64,000 bases of DNA from Simkaniaceae bacterium (GTDB taxonomy: Bacteria; Chlamydiota; Chlamydiia; Chlamydiales; Simkaniaceae), in contig CP073762.1 of the NCBI GenBank assembly GCA_018399055.1, positions 1,054,001-1,118,000 on the forward strand, in the 5' to 3' direction. This document shows positions 42,963 through 51,909 of this stretch, one piece after another. Each line of letters starts with the position of its first letter. Position 1 is the stretch's first letter. Position numbers and translations under genes: made by a program. The notes beneath the pieces were generated by a model that was not told the DNA's origin, ran no database searches, and was given only the letters and a program-made list of their open reading frames with translations.

Positions 42963-44441
42963 ATGTTTGAAAAATTAGACTTTGAAGATTTTCACGATCT
43001 TTCTCTTGCTCACAAGAGAGTGGCTGTATATCAGGAATTTTCCTCGGATATGCTCACTCCAATGTCGGCACTCCAAGCGCTTCAGGAGAGGGAGAAGGAA
43101 GTTGTCCTTCTTGAATCTGGAGAAACAGAATCTGCTGTCGGTCGTTATTCCCATATTGGATTTGCCCCGATTGCACAGATCGAAGCCTATGGTTTTGATA
43201 TTAAAATCAAAGAAGGGGGGAAAACGACTTCTCATGAAGGCGATCCCTTCCATCTTTTAAGAAAGCTTCGTTTAAAATATAGTTGCGGCTCGAACCGCCG
43301 TCTTCTGGGCTTTTCTGGAGGAGCTGCCGGCTATCTCTCGTATGATGGTGTCCGGTACTTTGAAGATATTCCCGATAGTAATGCTAAAACTCTTGAATTT
43401 CCTGACCTTTTCTTTCAGTTTTTTGACAGGGGAATCTCCTTTGATCATAAAACGAATCGGGTTCTTATCGTCCGGATTGTCGAGGTCAATGGGGATGCCA
43501 AGAGTGCGTACGATAGTGCTATGAACGAGATTCAGGATATCTATAATAACATCGCAAGTGTCCATCCAAAAAAGGAGAGAGAGCCTGTTTCTTTCGACTT
43601 AGAAAAGAATGTCACCGTCACCCCTGATGATGAAGCGTTTAAAACGATTATCCAAAAAGCTAAAGACTATATCAACGCAGGAGATGCATTTCAAATCGTC
43701 CCTTCTCGTCGCTTTGAAATGAAGTGCTCAGCCCCCCCAATAGAAATCTACCGTTCTATCCGTCATATTACCCCTTCTCCCTATATGTTTTATATTTCTC
43801 TTCCTGAGTATACAATTCTTGGAGCTTCCCCAGAAAAGCTTGTGAGTGTTCGTGGACGCTCCCTTGAAACGATTCCTCTTGCAGGAACCCTTCCAAGAGG
43901 AAAGACTCCTGAAGAAGATGAGGAAAATGCTAAAAATCTTCTTGCCGATCCTAAGGAAACAGCTGAGCACATGATGCTCGTTGATCTGGGGAGAAATGAC
44001 CTTGGGCAGGTGTCAAAACCCGGGACAGTGAGGGTAGACCAACTCAAAGTGATTCAAAGGTTCTCCCATGTCATGCATATTGCAAGTTTTGTCCAAGGGG
44101 AGCTGAAAGATGAACTCGATGCTTTTGACGCTTTAAAGGCCACCTTTCCTGCAGGAACACTTTCGGGAGCACCGAAGATTCGAGCTATGGAAATTATCGA
44201 TGAACTCGAAAGCGTGCGGCGCGGTCCTTATGGAGGCGCGATTTGCTTTTTCGATCACCAAGCGAACCTCGAGTCTTGCATTGGCATCCGGATGGTAACA
44301 ATAAAAGATGGAAAAGGAGTTGTTCAAACAGGAATGGGGATTGTCATCGATTCTGAGCCCGAAAAAGAACTCGAAGAATCGCGCCATAAAGCTCGAGGAA
44401 TTTTAACAGCGATCCAAGCTGCTGAGGAGGGAAGACTATGA
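42963..44441 (+). CDS. trpE: Anthranilate synthase component I
   Basis: 492 residues. Feedback (tryptophan) site VVLLESGETESAVGRYSHIG keeps the LLES element, so allosteric inhibition is likely. Chorismate-binding catalytic part: DAFQIVPSRRF, FYISLPEYTILGASPEKLV, PLAGTLPRGKTPEEDEENAK, HMMLVDLGRNDLGQV, and GTLSGAPKIRAMEIIDELE. Converts chorismate plus ammonia to anthranilate with TrpG. ATGA overlap with trpG. Confidence 0.95.
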   Translation: MFEKLDFEDFHDLSLAHKRVAVYQEFSSDMLTPMSALQALQEREKEVVLLESGETESAVGRYSHIGFAPIAQIEAYGFDIKIKEGGKTTSHEGDPFHLLRKLRLKYSCGSNRRLLGFSGGAAGYLSYDGVRYFEDIPDSNAKTLEFPDLFFQFFDRGISFDHKTNRVLIVRIVEVNGDAKSAYDSAMNEIQDIYNNIASVHPKKEREPVSFDLEKNVTVTPDDEAFKTIIQKAKDYINAGDAFQIVPSRRFEMKCSAPPIEIYRSIRHITPSPYMFYISLPEYTILGASPEKLVSVRGRSLETIPLAGTLPRGKTPEEDEENAKNLLADPKETAEHMMLVDLGRNDLGQVSKPGTVRVDQLKVIQRFSHVMHIASFVQGELKDELDAFDALKATFPAGTLSGAPKIRAMEIIDELESVRRGPYGGAICFFDHQANLESCIGIRMVTIKDGKGVVQTGMGIVIDSEPEKELEESRHKARGILTAIQAAEEGRL

Positions 44442-45010
44442 TCATTCTGATTGATAATTACGACAGCTTTACCTATAACCTCTACCAAATGCTTGCTCCA
44501 TACACAACCGTAGAAGTGATTCGGAATGATGCACTTACTGTTGAAGAAATTTGCTCGTTAAAACCTAAGGGAATTGTTCTATCTCCTGGACCTAAGACTC
44601 CTAAAGATGCAGGAATATGCCTTGAATTGATTGAAAAACTTCATAAAGAGATTCCTATTTTCGGCGTATGTTTGGGACATCAAGCCTTAGCTGAAAGTTT
44701 TGGTGGCAAAGTGATTCATGCCGGAGAGGTTATTCATGGGAAACCTGGTACAATCTTTCATAGTCGAAAAGATCTCTTTGAAAAAATGCCTCTTCCATTT
44801 CAAGCAGCAAGATATCACTCTCTAATCGTTGAGAGAAGCTCTCTTCCCAAATGCTTTATGGTTGAAGCAGAAACCGAAGAGGGGATTGTCATGGGAATGA
44901 AACATGTTGAGTATCCTTTATATGGAGTGCAATTCCATCCTGAGTCGATCCTTACACCTGATGGGAAAATTCTTATTGAAGGGTTTTTAAAGGCATGCAA
45001 TGTTTGTTGA
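44438..45010 (+). CDS. trpG: Anthranilate synthase component II (glutamine amidotransferase)
   Basis: 190 residues. LIDNYDSFTYNLYQ at the N-terminus, nucleophile Cys in FGVCLGHQALAESFGG, and His-Glu of the triad in QFHPESILTP. Supplies ammonia to TrpE. Separate gene, not fused to trpD. Its stop overlaps the trpD start by 11 bases. Confidence 0.95.
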   Translation: MIILIDNYDSFTYNLYQMLAPYTTVEVIRNDALTVEEICSLKPKGIVLSPGPKTPKDAGICLELIEKLHKEIPIFGVCLGHQALAESFGGKVIHAGEVIHGKPGTIFHSRKDLFEKMPLPFQAARYHSLIVERSSLPKCFMVEAETEEGIVMGMKHVEYPLYGVQFHPESILTPDGKILIEGFLKACNVC

Positions 45011-46001
45011 ACAAGCAATAGATACACTCACAAAAAATGAGGACCTAAAGGCAAATATCTGTGAGGGCGTTGTTGAAGAGATTATTGAAGGTAAGCATGC
45101 AGATAAATGCAGGTCTTTTCTAAGGCTTTTGCACGAGAAGGGGGAGACTGCAGAAGAGCTTTATGGTGTTGCCAAAGCCATGCAAGAAAAAATGGTGTCG
45201 ATGCCAAAGATTAGGGGGCTTCTCGATATTGTTGGAACTGGTGGTGATGGTTCCCATTCGGTGAACATCTCCACAGGGGCTGCTATCCTCGCAGCAGCAG
45301 CAGGAGCGCTTGTCGCTAAGCACGGTGGAAGGGCCTCCTCTTCAAAATGTGGTTCTGCTGATGTGTTAGAAGCGTTGGGTATTTCGCTGGATCAAGATCC
45401 TCTTGAAAGCTTAGAAAATGCAGGGATTTGTTTTCTTTTTGCACCCTACTACCATCCAGCAATGAAAGCAGTTACTCCCATTCGACGTGCCTTGAAAATC
45501 CGTACAATTTTTAACCTTCTAGGCCCTATTCTCAATCCTTTGTATCCAGAATTTATCATGATTGGGGTGGCTGAAGAGAAACTTCTAGATGTCTTTGCGG
45601 ATGCGCAGCAAAAACTTGGGGCAAATAAGAGCCTCATTGTTCATGGAAATGGAATGGATGAGCTCACTCCTCTAGGGCCTTGCACTGCAATTGAAGTGAC
45701 AACATCAACGCAAAGGCGTTTTGAGATTGATCCTCAAGATTATGGAATTCCAAGGTGTAGTGCGGACGACTTAAGGGGAGATACAAAAGAAGAAAATGCA
45801 AGGTTTCTATTAGCAGCTTTTAGTGGAGAGAAGGGGTCGATTGCCAATACCCTTATTCTAAATGCTGGTGTAGCTCTATATCTCTCTGAGCATGCTACTT
45901 CAATCCAAGAAGGGATTAACCAGGCGCGAAACACCTTAGAAGAGAAAAAAGCTCTAGAGCTTTTAGAAAAATGGAAAGAAAACAACAATAGAGAGCCTTA
46001 A
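45000..46001 (+). CDS. trpD: Anthranilate phosphoribosyltransferase
   Basis: 333 residues. GTGGDGSHSVNISTGAA (PRPP loop), AKHGGRASSSKCGSADVLEA, FLFAPYYHPAMKAVTPIRRA, and FNLLGPILNP are all canonical. The Arg-Ala-Ser-Ser-Ser-Lys sequence holds the usual HGNR-S equivalent in a variant form. Transfers phosphoribosyl to anthranilate. Thirteen bases before trpC. Confidence 0.95.
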   Translation: MFVEQAIDTLTKNEDLKANICEGVVEEIIEGKHADKCRSFLRLLHEKGETAEELYGVAKAMQEKMVSMPKIRGLLDIVGTGGDGSHSVNISTGAAILAAAAGALVAKHGGRASSSKCGSADVLEALGISLDQDPLESLENAGICFLFAPYYHPAMKAVTPIRRALKIRTIFNLLGPILNPLYPEFIMIGVAEEKLLDVFADAQQKLGANKSLIVHGNGMDELTPLGPCTAIEVTTSTQRRFEIDPQDYGIPRCSADDLRGDTKEENARFLLAAFSGEKGSIANTLILNAGVALYLSEHATSIQEGINQARNTLEEKKALELLEKWKENNNREP

Positions 46002-46014
46002 GCGAGTTAGCCTC

Positions 46015-46764
46015 ATGAATATGTTGGAACAAATTCTTAAACGAAAAAAAGAAGAAGTCAAATCGATAAAGGTTTCCTATCAAAAGAGAGAGAATACCCA
46101 TGCCTTTCTCGATGCTCTCCGAAGAGATGGGCTTTCTGTTATTGCAGAAATTAAGCGTAAATCCCCCTCGAAAGGAGATATTAATCTAAAGCTCGATCCG
46201 CTATCTCTTGCAAAAGAATATGAAAAGGGGGGAGCTACAGCCATTTCTGTTCTTACCGATTTTGAAGGATTTGGAGGGACAATGAGTGACTTGAAATTGG
46301 TAAAACGGGAGTCAAAAATCCCTATTCTCCAAAAGGATTTTATTATCGACCCCATTCAAATCTCTGAGGCGATTGCTGCAGGGGCTGATGCCATCCTTCT
46401 GATTGTTGGTGCTCTGCAGGAAAGAACAGGACAGTTTATCCAACTGGCCGAGGAGCAGGGGATTGATGCGCTCGTAGAAATTTATGGAGAAGAAGAGCTT
46501 AAAATTGCCATGGAAGCAGGGGCAAAAATTATAGCCATTAACAACCGGGATCTTCGAACATTTCAGGTTGATTTAGAGAACTCGATACGGCTAGCAAAAC
46601 GTCTTCCCAAAGAATGTGTAAAAGTTGCTGCATCTGGAGTAAAAACTGTTGATGAGGCTCGTCGTCTCTACAAAGAGGGCTTTGATGCAATATTAATTGG
46701 AGAGACCTTGGTTAAGGCAGAGTCTCCGATAAAGATGATCGAGGAAATAAATGACATTCGTTAA
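46015..46764 (+). CDS. trpC: Indole-3-glycerol-phosphate synthase
   Basis: 249 residues, single-domain form. VIAEIKRKSPSKGDIN, AISVLTDFEGFGGTM, PILQKDFIIDPIQISEAIAA, GADAILLIV, IIAINNRDLRTFQVDL and ASGVKTVDEARRL-type motifs hold the catalytic Lys/Glu/Asn residues. TIM barrel. Overlaps trpF by 14 bases. Confidence 0.95.
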   Translation: MNMLEQILKRKKEEVKSIKVSYQKRENTHAFLDALRRDGLSVIAEIKRKSPSKGDINLKLDPLSLAKEYEKGGATAISVLTDFEGFGGTMSDLKLVKRESKIPILQKDFIIDPIQISEAIAAGADAILLIVGALQERTGQFIQLAEEQGIDALVEIYGEEELKIAMEAGAKIIAINNRDLRTFQVDLENSIRLAKRLPKECVKVAASGVKTVDEARRLYKEGFDAILIGETLVKAESPIKMIEEINDIR

Positions 46765-47371
46765 GATTTGTGGGGTAAGAGATCCTGAAACCGCATACTA
46801 TGCAGCAGTAAGAGGGGCGCGCTTTATAGGGATCATTTTTGCAAAGGAATCAAAGCGCGTTGTTGACCCTGATAGAGCGATTGCTATTGCTAAAGCAGCC
46901 AAGAAAGGGGGAGCAAAAGTCGTAGGTGTCTTTGTTGAGCAGAATGCAGAGACGATGCAGAGAATTGCTGACAAGGTGGGGCTCGATGTTGTGCAACTCC
47001 ATGGAGAAGTGGCTCGGAAAAATCATAGCGAGCTGAGTGAGAATCTCATCCGTATTTATGTTTGTCCTGTCTCTGCTGATGGATTTATTAAAGAAGAGAA
47101 CCACCAGGGTTTCTCAGCTCTAAATAAGAATCGAGATTTCCTTCTCTATGATGGGCTCAATCCTGGAAGTGGAAAGGTTTTTGAGTGGGATGCTCTTGAA
47201 CCTCGTCGTGATTTCAACTTTATTTTAGGAGGGGGACTAAATCCCAAGAATGTTAAGGCCGCAATTAAGAAAAAACAGCCCGATGGCGTAGATGTGGCAA
47301 GTGGTGTTGAAAACCCCCGCTTGAAAAAAGATCTAAAGCTCATCGAAGCATTCATTCTGGAGGCAGAGTGA
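46751..47371 (+). CDS. trpF: Phosphoribosylanthranilate isomerase
   Basis: 206 residues. Catalytic Cys in MTFVKICGVRDPETAYYAAV, FIGIIFAKESKRVVDPDRAI, VVGVFVEQNAETM, DVVQLHGE, and C-terminal phosphate loop FILGGGLNPKNVKAAI and PDGVDVASGVE. Amadori rearrangement of PRA. Its TGA overlaps the GTG start of trpB. Confidence 0.95.
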   Translation: MTFVKICGVRDPETAYYAAVRGARFIGIIFAKESKRVVDPDRAIAIAKAAKKGGAKVVGVFVEQNAETMQRIADKVGLDVVQLHGEVARKNHSELSENLIRIYVCPVSADGFIKEENHQGFSALNKNRDFLLYDGLNPGSGKVFEWDALEPRRDFNFILGGGLNPKNVKAAIKKKQPDGVDVASGVENPRLKKDLKLIEAFILEAE

Positions 47372-48516
47372 GTAGACGGTATGGCCCTTACGGGGGCGCC
47401 TATCTTCCTGAAGTGCTGGTGGAGCCCGTCCGAAAGTTTGAAGAAATGTGGAATCGGCTCCGCGAAGATTCTAAATTTTTGGAAGAGTTCGACCATATTC
47501 TTAAAACTTATGCCGGGAGACCTACGCCTTTAACGGAAGTCTCCTCATTTTCAAAAGCTATTAATGGTCCACGTATCTTTCTTAAACGTGAAGATCTCCT
47601 TCATACCGGAGCTCACAAGCTCAACAATACGATTGGTCAGTGCCTCATTGCAAAGCGGATGGGAAAAAAGCGTATCATCGCAGAAACAGGAGCTGGGCAG
47701 CATGGAGTGGCAACTGCCACCGCCTGCGCCTATATGGGAATGGAGTGCGTTGTCTATATGGGGAAAAAAGATGCGATGCGGCAGGAGCCAAACGTGAAGC
47801 GGATGGAACTTCTCGGTGCAGAGGTTATTGCGGTTGATAAGGGGTCGGCGACACTAAAAGATGCGATTAATGAAGCGATGCGCGACTGGTCCAAATCCTA
47901 CGAGGAGAGTCACTATTGCTTGGGATCGGCCCTAGGGCCCCATCCTTATCCCGAGATGGTCGCTTTTTTTCAGAAGGTCATTGGAGAAGAAGTTGCAAAA
48001 GAAATGAGTCCTGATATCGTTGTTGCTTGTGTTGGTGGGGGGTCGAACGCTATTGGGATTTTTGCGCCTTTCATTGGAAAAGCGAAACTTGTTGGCGTAG
48101 AAGGGGGTGGAAAATCCAAGAGACTTGGGGAACATGCCGCTCGATTTGAGGGAGGAAGCCCTGGCGTTCTCCACGGAACTTACAGTTACCTCTTGCAAGA
48201 TGACCATGGGCAGATTGTAGAAACGTCGTCCATCTCTGCAGGTTTAGACTATCCAGCCATTGGACCGATGCACGCAGAGCTTCACGATGAAAAGAAAGCA
48301 GAATACTCCTCTGCAAGCGACAGTGAAGCCCTAGATGCCTTCAAACTTCTCTCTAAGACAGAAGGGATTATCCCCGCTCTAGAGAGTGCTCATGCACTAG
48401 CATATCTTGCCCGGGAGGCTAAGAATTTTCCTAAGGATAGTATTGTCGTAATGAACCTCTCAGGCAGAGGCGACAAAGATCTTCCGGAACTCTTTGCAAA
48501 GGGGCTCATTCCATGA
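47368..48516 (+). CDS. trpB: Tryptophan synthase beta chain
   Basis: 382 residues, GTG start overlapping the trpF stop. YGPYGGAYLPEVLVEP, PLP-Lys segment LKREDLLHTGAHKLNNTIGQ, AETGAGQHGVATATACAYMG, phosphate loop CVGGGSNAIGIFAPFI and C-terminal NLSGRGDKDLPEL. Condenses indole with serine. Standard TrpB1 type that partners TrpA. Confidence 0.96.
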   Translation: MSRRYGPYGGAYLPEVLVEPVRKFEEMWNRLREDSKFLEEFDHILKTYAGRPTPLTEVSSFSKAINGPRIFLKREDLLHTGAHKLNNTIGQCLIAKRMGKKRIIAETGAGQHGVATATACAYMGMECVVYMGKKDAMRQEPNVKRMELLGAEVIAVDKGSATLKDAINEAMRDWSKSYEESHYCLGSALGPHPYPEMVAFFQKVIGEEVAKEMSPDIVVACVGGGSNAIGIFAPFIGKAKLVGVEGGGKSKRLGEHAARFEGGSPGVLHGTYSYLLQDDHGQIVETSSISAGLDYPAIGPMHAELHDEKKAEYSSASDSEALDAFKLLSKTEGIIPALESAHALAYLAREAKNFPKDSIVVMNLSGRGDKDLPELFAKGLIP

Positions 48517-49268
48517 GACGCATTGAAAAGCTCTTTAAAGAGAAAAAGCCTTACATCGGATATCTTACTGCAGGAGACGGAGGGATGCAAAGAACCTTAG
48601 AGGCTGCACAGGCTCTCGTTGCTGGGGGAGTTGATCTTCTTGAGGTGGGAATTCCTTTTACAGACCCTGTTGCAGACGGTCCTGTGATTCAAGATGCCAT
48701 GGAGCGGGCTCTGCATGCAGGAACAACCCCAGATACAGTCCTTACGTTTGTTTCAGATTTCCGAAAATCGAGCGAAGTTCCAATCGTTCTCTTTTCTTAT
48801 TACAACCCGATCTTCAAGGGAGGAAAGGGTTTTCTCAAAAAAGCTGCTGAGGCAGGTGTTGATGGGATCCTAATTGTTGATCTTTCCCTAGAAGAAGGTG
48901 CGGACTTTCAAAAGCACTCAAAAGAGGTGGGCCTTGATACCATTTTTTTAGTTGCTCCCTCTACCCCTGAAAAACGGATCAAAAAAATCGCTAAGGCTTC
49001 TTCAGGCTTTATCTACTACGTCTCTCGAAAAGGAACAACGGGGGCTAAAAATGATCTTCCTGAAGATCTTGGGGAGAAGGTCCGAGCAATAAAATCACAT
49101 ACTTCCCTTCCAGTCGTTGTGGGATTTGGAATCTCTAACAATGATATGACCCGAAAAATCCTCCAAGTTGCGGATGGATTTGTTGTGGGGTCCTATCTTG
49201 TAGATGCAATTGGCTCAGGGAAATCCGCTAAAGAACTTACGCAATTGACACGAGGATTAGTTCCATGA
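48513..49268 (+). CDS. trpA: Tryptophan synthase alpha chain
   Basis: 251 residues. YIGYLTAGDGG, LLEVGIPFTDPVADGPVIQD (catalytic Glu), DGILIVDLSLEEGADFQ (catalytic Asp), FIYYVSRKGTTGAK (loop 6) and VVGFGISNNDMTRKI. Cleaves indole-glycerol phosphate to indole, channelled to TrpB. Overlaps both neighbours by 4 bases. Confidence 0.95.
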   Translation: MRRIEKLFKEKKPYIGYLTAGDGGMQRTLEAAQALVAGGVDLLEVGIPFTDPVADGPVIQDAMERALHAGTTPDTVLTFVSDFRKSSEVPIVLFSYYNPIFKGGKGFLKKAAEAGVDGILIVDLSLEEGADFQKHSKEVGLDTIFLVAPSTPEKRIKKIAKASSGFIYYVSRKGTTGAKNDLPEDLGEKVRAIKSHTSLPVVVGFGISNNDMTRKILQVADGFVVGSYLVDAIGSGKSAKELTQLTRGLVP

Positions 49269-50281
49269 TTTTGACATTAATGAAAAATGCTAGCCAAGCT
49301 GATCTCGAGCTCCTACTAGAGAAACTGCAGTGGATGGGTTTTGAAGCGCGTGCTTCAGGAGAAGAAGGGCGATATACTATCGCTCTGATCAAAGGGGTGG
49401 ATGACCTCACCAATATTGAGCAATTTAAGCGCCTTCCTCTTGTTGAAGAGGTCAGCGACTTCAGGCACTCTTTTAAGCTTGCAGCAAGAGAGTTTCAACC
49501 CAAGAAAACTGTCATTAAAGTGAAGGATATCACCATTGGTGGGGGAGTCCTTGCTGTTATGGCTGGACCGTGCTCAATTGAGTCTAAGGAGCAAATCGAA
49601 GAGAGTGCAAGAATTGTTGCAGAAAATGGAGTAAAGATCCTCCGCGGTGGCGCATTTAAACCCCGCACTTCCCCCTATTCTTTCCAAGGACTTGAGGAAA
49701 AAGGGCTGCGCTACATGAAAGATGCTGCGGATAAGTATGGTCTTGTCACCATTACAGAAGTAATGGATGGAGATCAGATCGATCTTGTGGCTGATTATGT
49801 TGATATTCTCCAGATCGGGGCGCGTAACATGCAGAACTTTACCCTCCTTAAAAAGCTCGGAAAATGCAAACGGGCGATCTTTTTAAAGAGAGGCCTTTCG
49901 GCGACCTATAAAGACTTGCTTATGTCTGCAGAGTACATTCTTGATAAGGGAAACCCTGATGTGATGCTTTGTGAAAGGGGAATCCGTACCTTTGAAACAT
50001 ACAGTCGAAACACTCTAGATCTGGCAGCTGTTCCAATCCTTCAAGACTTAACCCATCTTCCGATTATTGTGGATCCTGCCCATGGCGTAGGGATTCGCAA
50101 GATGGTCCCCCCGATGGCCCGCGCTGGAGTTGCAGCAGGAGCCGATGGGATTATGGTAGAGATGCATCCAGAGCCTGAGAAGGCGCTATCTGACAAGCAG
50201 CAGACGATCAGTCCTGAGGAGTTCAAGAAGATGATGGAGGATCTCCGTCAAATCGCTCCTGTTATTAATATTAAAATTTAG
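49265..50281 (+). CDS. aroF: 3-deoxy-7-phosphoheptulonate (DAHP) synthase, class I-beta
   Basis: 338 residues. N-terminal ferredoxin-like regulatory domain of about 80 residues (MILTLMKNASQADLELLLEK), then the barrel: AVMAGPCSIESKEQIEESA, LRGGAFKPRTSPYSFQG, LQIGARNMQNFTLLKKLGK, IFLKRG, LCERGIRTFETYSRNTLDL, IVDPAHGVGIRKMVPPMA, and EMHPEPEKALSDKQQT. First step of the shikimate pathway, feeding chorismate. Last gene of the trp operon. Confidence 0.94.
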   Translation: MILTLMKNASQADLELLLEKLQWMGFEARASGEEGRYTIALIKGVDDLTNIEQFKRLPLVEEVSDFRHSFKLAAREFQPKKTVIKVKDITIGGGVLAVMAGPCSIESKEQIEESARIVAENGVKILRGGAFKPRTSPYSFQGLEEKGLRYMKDAADKYGLVTITEVMDGDQIDLVADYVDILQIGARNMQNFTLLKKLGKCKRAIFLKRGLSATYKDLLMSAEYILDKGNPDVMLCERGIRTFETYSRNTLDLAAVPILQDLTHLPIIVDPAHGVGIRKMVPPMARAGVAAGADGIMVEMHPEPEKALSDKQQTISPEEFKKMMEDLRQIAPVINIKI

Positions 50282-50346
50282 TTTATTATTTTAATTAATA
50301 ATCACTTGCTGTTATTATTTCCATTGTAAAATGGAGGTTTTATTGT

Positions 50347-51222
50347 ATGTCTGCTATTTCAACAGTACTACATTCCAGTTCTAAGTCTACTCAAGAAATA
50401 TCTATACATGATTTAATGGAAAATACCCAGTGCCATGCTTTTTTTAAAAACCTTATCCCTCTAGAACATATTCAGCGCATTGAGCATGAACCTATTCAAG
50501 GGTGGGAAGCTATGGGTAAATATAAGGTGATTTTCAATAGTCCTATGAAAGGGGAGCTTGATTTTGAAGGTAGAGAAGAGGAATTCTTAAAGGATATTGA
50601 AGAAGTCATACGCGGCATGATTATGAGCTCCTCAGTCGCAATTAACAAAGATTTTGAACAGTTTCCAAGGATTCAAAAGGTCATGGGAGTCGTTGAAAAT
50701 TTCATTCAGTATCCAACTTTAATAGAAGCCTGGAAAGGGCTCAAAGAGTCACATGTGCACTTAAGTGGAAGCCTGAATATTACTGGAGTCCAAGGAAATA
50801 TTCAAATGGAGAGTGACGATGGATTCTTGGGTACTAGCGGCTACCGTGTTGCCATCCATCTGAGTGATTTTGTGCAGGCCCTCTATTATTCTCTCCCATT
50901 TTCAGCGTATGCTATGCTTAAGCCCCTTCTTATTCAGCAAGGAGTTGTTTCGCTCTGGGGGAACAAGACGGTTCAACCTATTCAACTAACCTATGCGATT
51001 GATAGATTTAATCGTGAAACGTTAACGGACCGGGGCGATATCACCCTCAGTTTAGAGAAATTAACTCCTGTTCAGTTTGAATCTGACTCGAGTTGGCAAA
51101 AACCCTTTAATCATGACGTTGAAGGCATTCCATCTTACTTCGGTTTGGGGGTATCTTCCGACACTTCTGATTTGATCGCTGAATTTCTTGGGAAGTATTT
51201 AAAGTGGAGTCCTAGTGATTAG
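50347..51222 (+). CDS. Hypothetical protein sharing a C-terminal domain with the 51910-53349 product
   Basis: 291 residues, no signal peptide. FFKNLIPLEHIQRIEH at about 32-47 and YRVAIHLSDFVQALYYSLPF with VVSLWGNKTVQPIQLTYAI at about 177-220 align by eye with parts of the next large plus-strand gene. Beta-strand-rich C-terminus. Unknown function; an effector is possible. AATGGAGG ribosome site 9 bases before ATG. An AT-rich gap of 65 bases separates it from aroF. Confidence 0.55.
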   Translation: MSAISTVLHSSSKSTQEISIHDLMENTQCHAFFKNLIPLEHIQRIEHEPIQGWEAMGKYKVIFNSPMKGELDFEGREEEFLKDIEEVIRGMIMSSSVAINKDFEQFPRIQKVMGVVENFIQYPTLIEAWKGLKESHVHLSGSLNITGVQGNIQMESDDGFLGTSGYRVAIHLSDFVQALYYSLPFSAYAMLKPLLIQQGVVSLWGNKTVQPIQLTYAIDRFNRETLTDRGDITLSLEKLTPVQFESDSSWQKPFNHDVEGIPSYFGLGVSSDTSDLIAEFLGKYLKWSPSD

Positions 51223-51237
51223 GGACGCGCCCTAGTC

Positions 51238-51284
51238 AAGAGGGCAAAAAGAGACTTCTGCCTAATTGCCCTTCCCTCTTTTAG
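51238..51284. terminator. Probable shared terminator hairpin
   Basis: AAGAGGG 51238-51244 pairs with CCCTCTT 51274-51280, followed by T-rich TTTTAG; GGGCAA 51242-51247 can alternatively pair with TTGCCC 51266-51271. It sits between two converging genes. Confidence 0.5.
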
Positions 51285-51292
51285 CTGTTGGG

Positions 51293-51694
51293 CTAGATTT
51301 TCCGAATCTCACGGCTATTCAAGACATTTCCGACATTGCTGACGAAAGCTGCGCCAAGGAACGTCAAAACTGCGTGGATAAAACTAAAATGATAAAGGAA
51401 GGACAGTCCCAATCCGACGAGTGGAATGATAGCGAGTTTACAAAGAACTTCAGCATTTTGAGACTTTCCAATAGAAATATTTCGCGTAGTATTTTGTGCC
51501 GCAACGGATATAACTTGGAAAAATGAGGCGCATAAAAGGCTCATTGCTGAATTGGCCATGTTTCCATTATAAAATTCATACGCTCCGTTTGCTGCGGTTA
51601 CTGTGGTAGCTAGATGGGAGAGCCTTCGGGTGTCTGAGGTTACTTCATAAAGATAAGTTAAAGGTTTTTGTGCGAAACTTCCTGTATTTTCCAT
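51293..51694 (-). CDS. Small Inc-like membrane protein, 133 residues
   Basis: N-terminal half polar, then two hydrophobic stretches close together at about 85-125 (LCKLAIIPLVGLGLSFLYHF and AVLTFLGAAFVSNVGNVLN), plus a weaker one at 48-62 (AMSLLCASFFQVISVAA). No signal peptide. The paired pattern resembles an inclusion-membrane protein. Not recognised otherwise. Inserted between the two genes that share a domain. Confidence 0.5.
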   Translation of the reverse strand: MENTGSFAQKPLTYLYEVTSDTRRLSHLATTVTAANGAYEFYNGNMANSAMSLLCASFFQVISVAAQNTTRNISIGKSQNAEVLCKLAIIPLVGLGLSFLYHFSFIHAVLTFLGAAFVSNVGNVLNSREIRKI

Positions 51695-51909
51695 TGCATT
51701 GCTCTCTTTAAATTGTTGTTAAAACAGAGCATTCTACCTTGTGTTCAAGTAAATCTACAAGGATTATTCTTGCTCGCCTATTTATTCCACAAGTGAGATT
51801 TTAATAATAATTTAAAAATATACTTTTTAATTATTATTAAAATTAAATTTATAATTCACTTATAATCAATACTTTGATATAATATATCTATTGATGGTGA
51901 GGTGTGTTG
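51695..51909. other. AT-rich gene-free segment
   Basis: About 215 bases, mostly A/T runs at 51790-51900. Contains the promoters of the two divergent genes (the minus-strand Inc-like gene and the plus-strand gene at 51910); I see no RNA-like structure in it. Confidence 0.5.
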
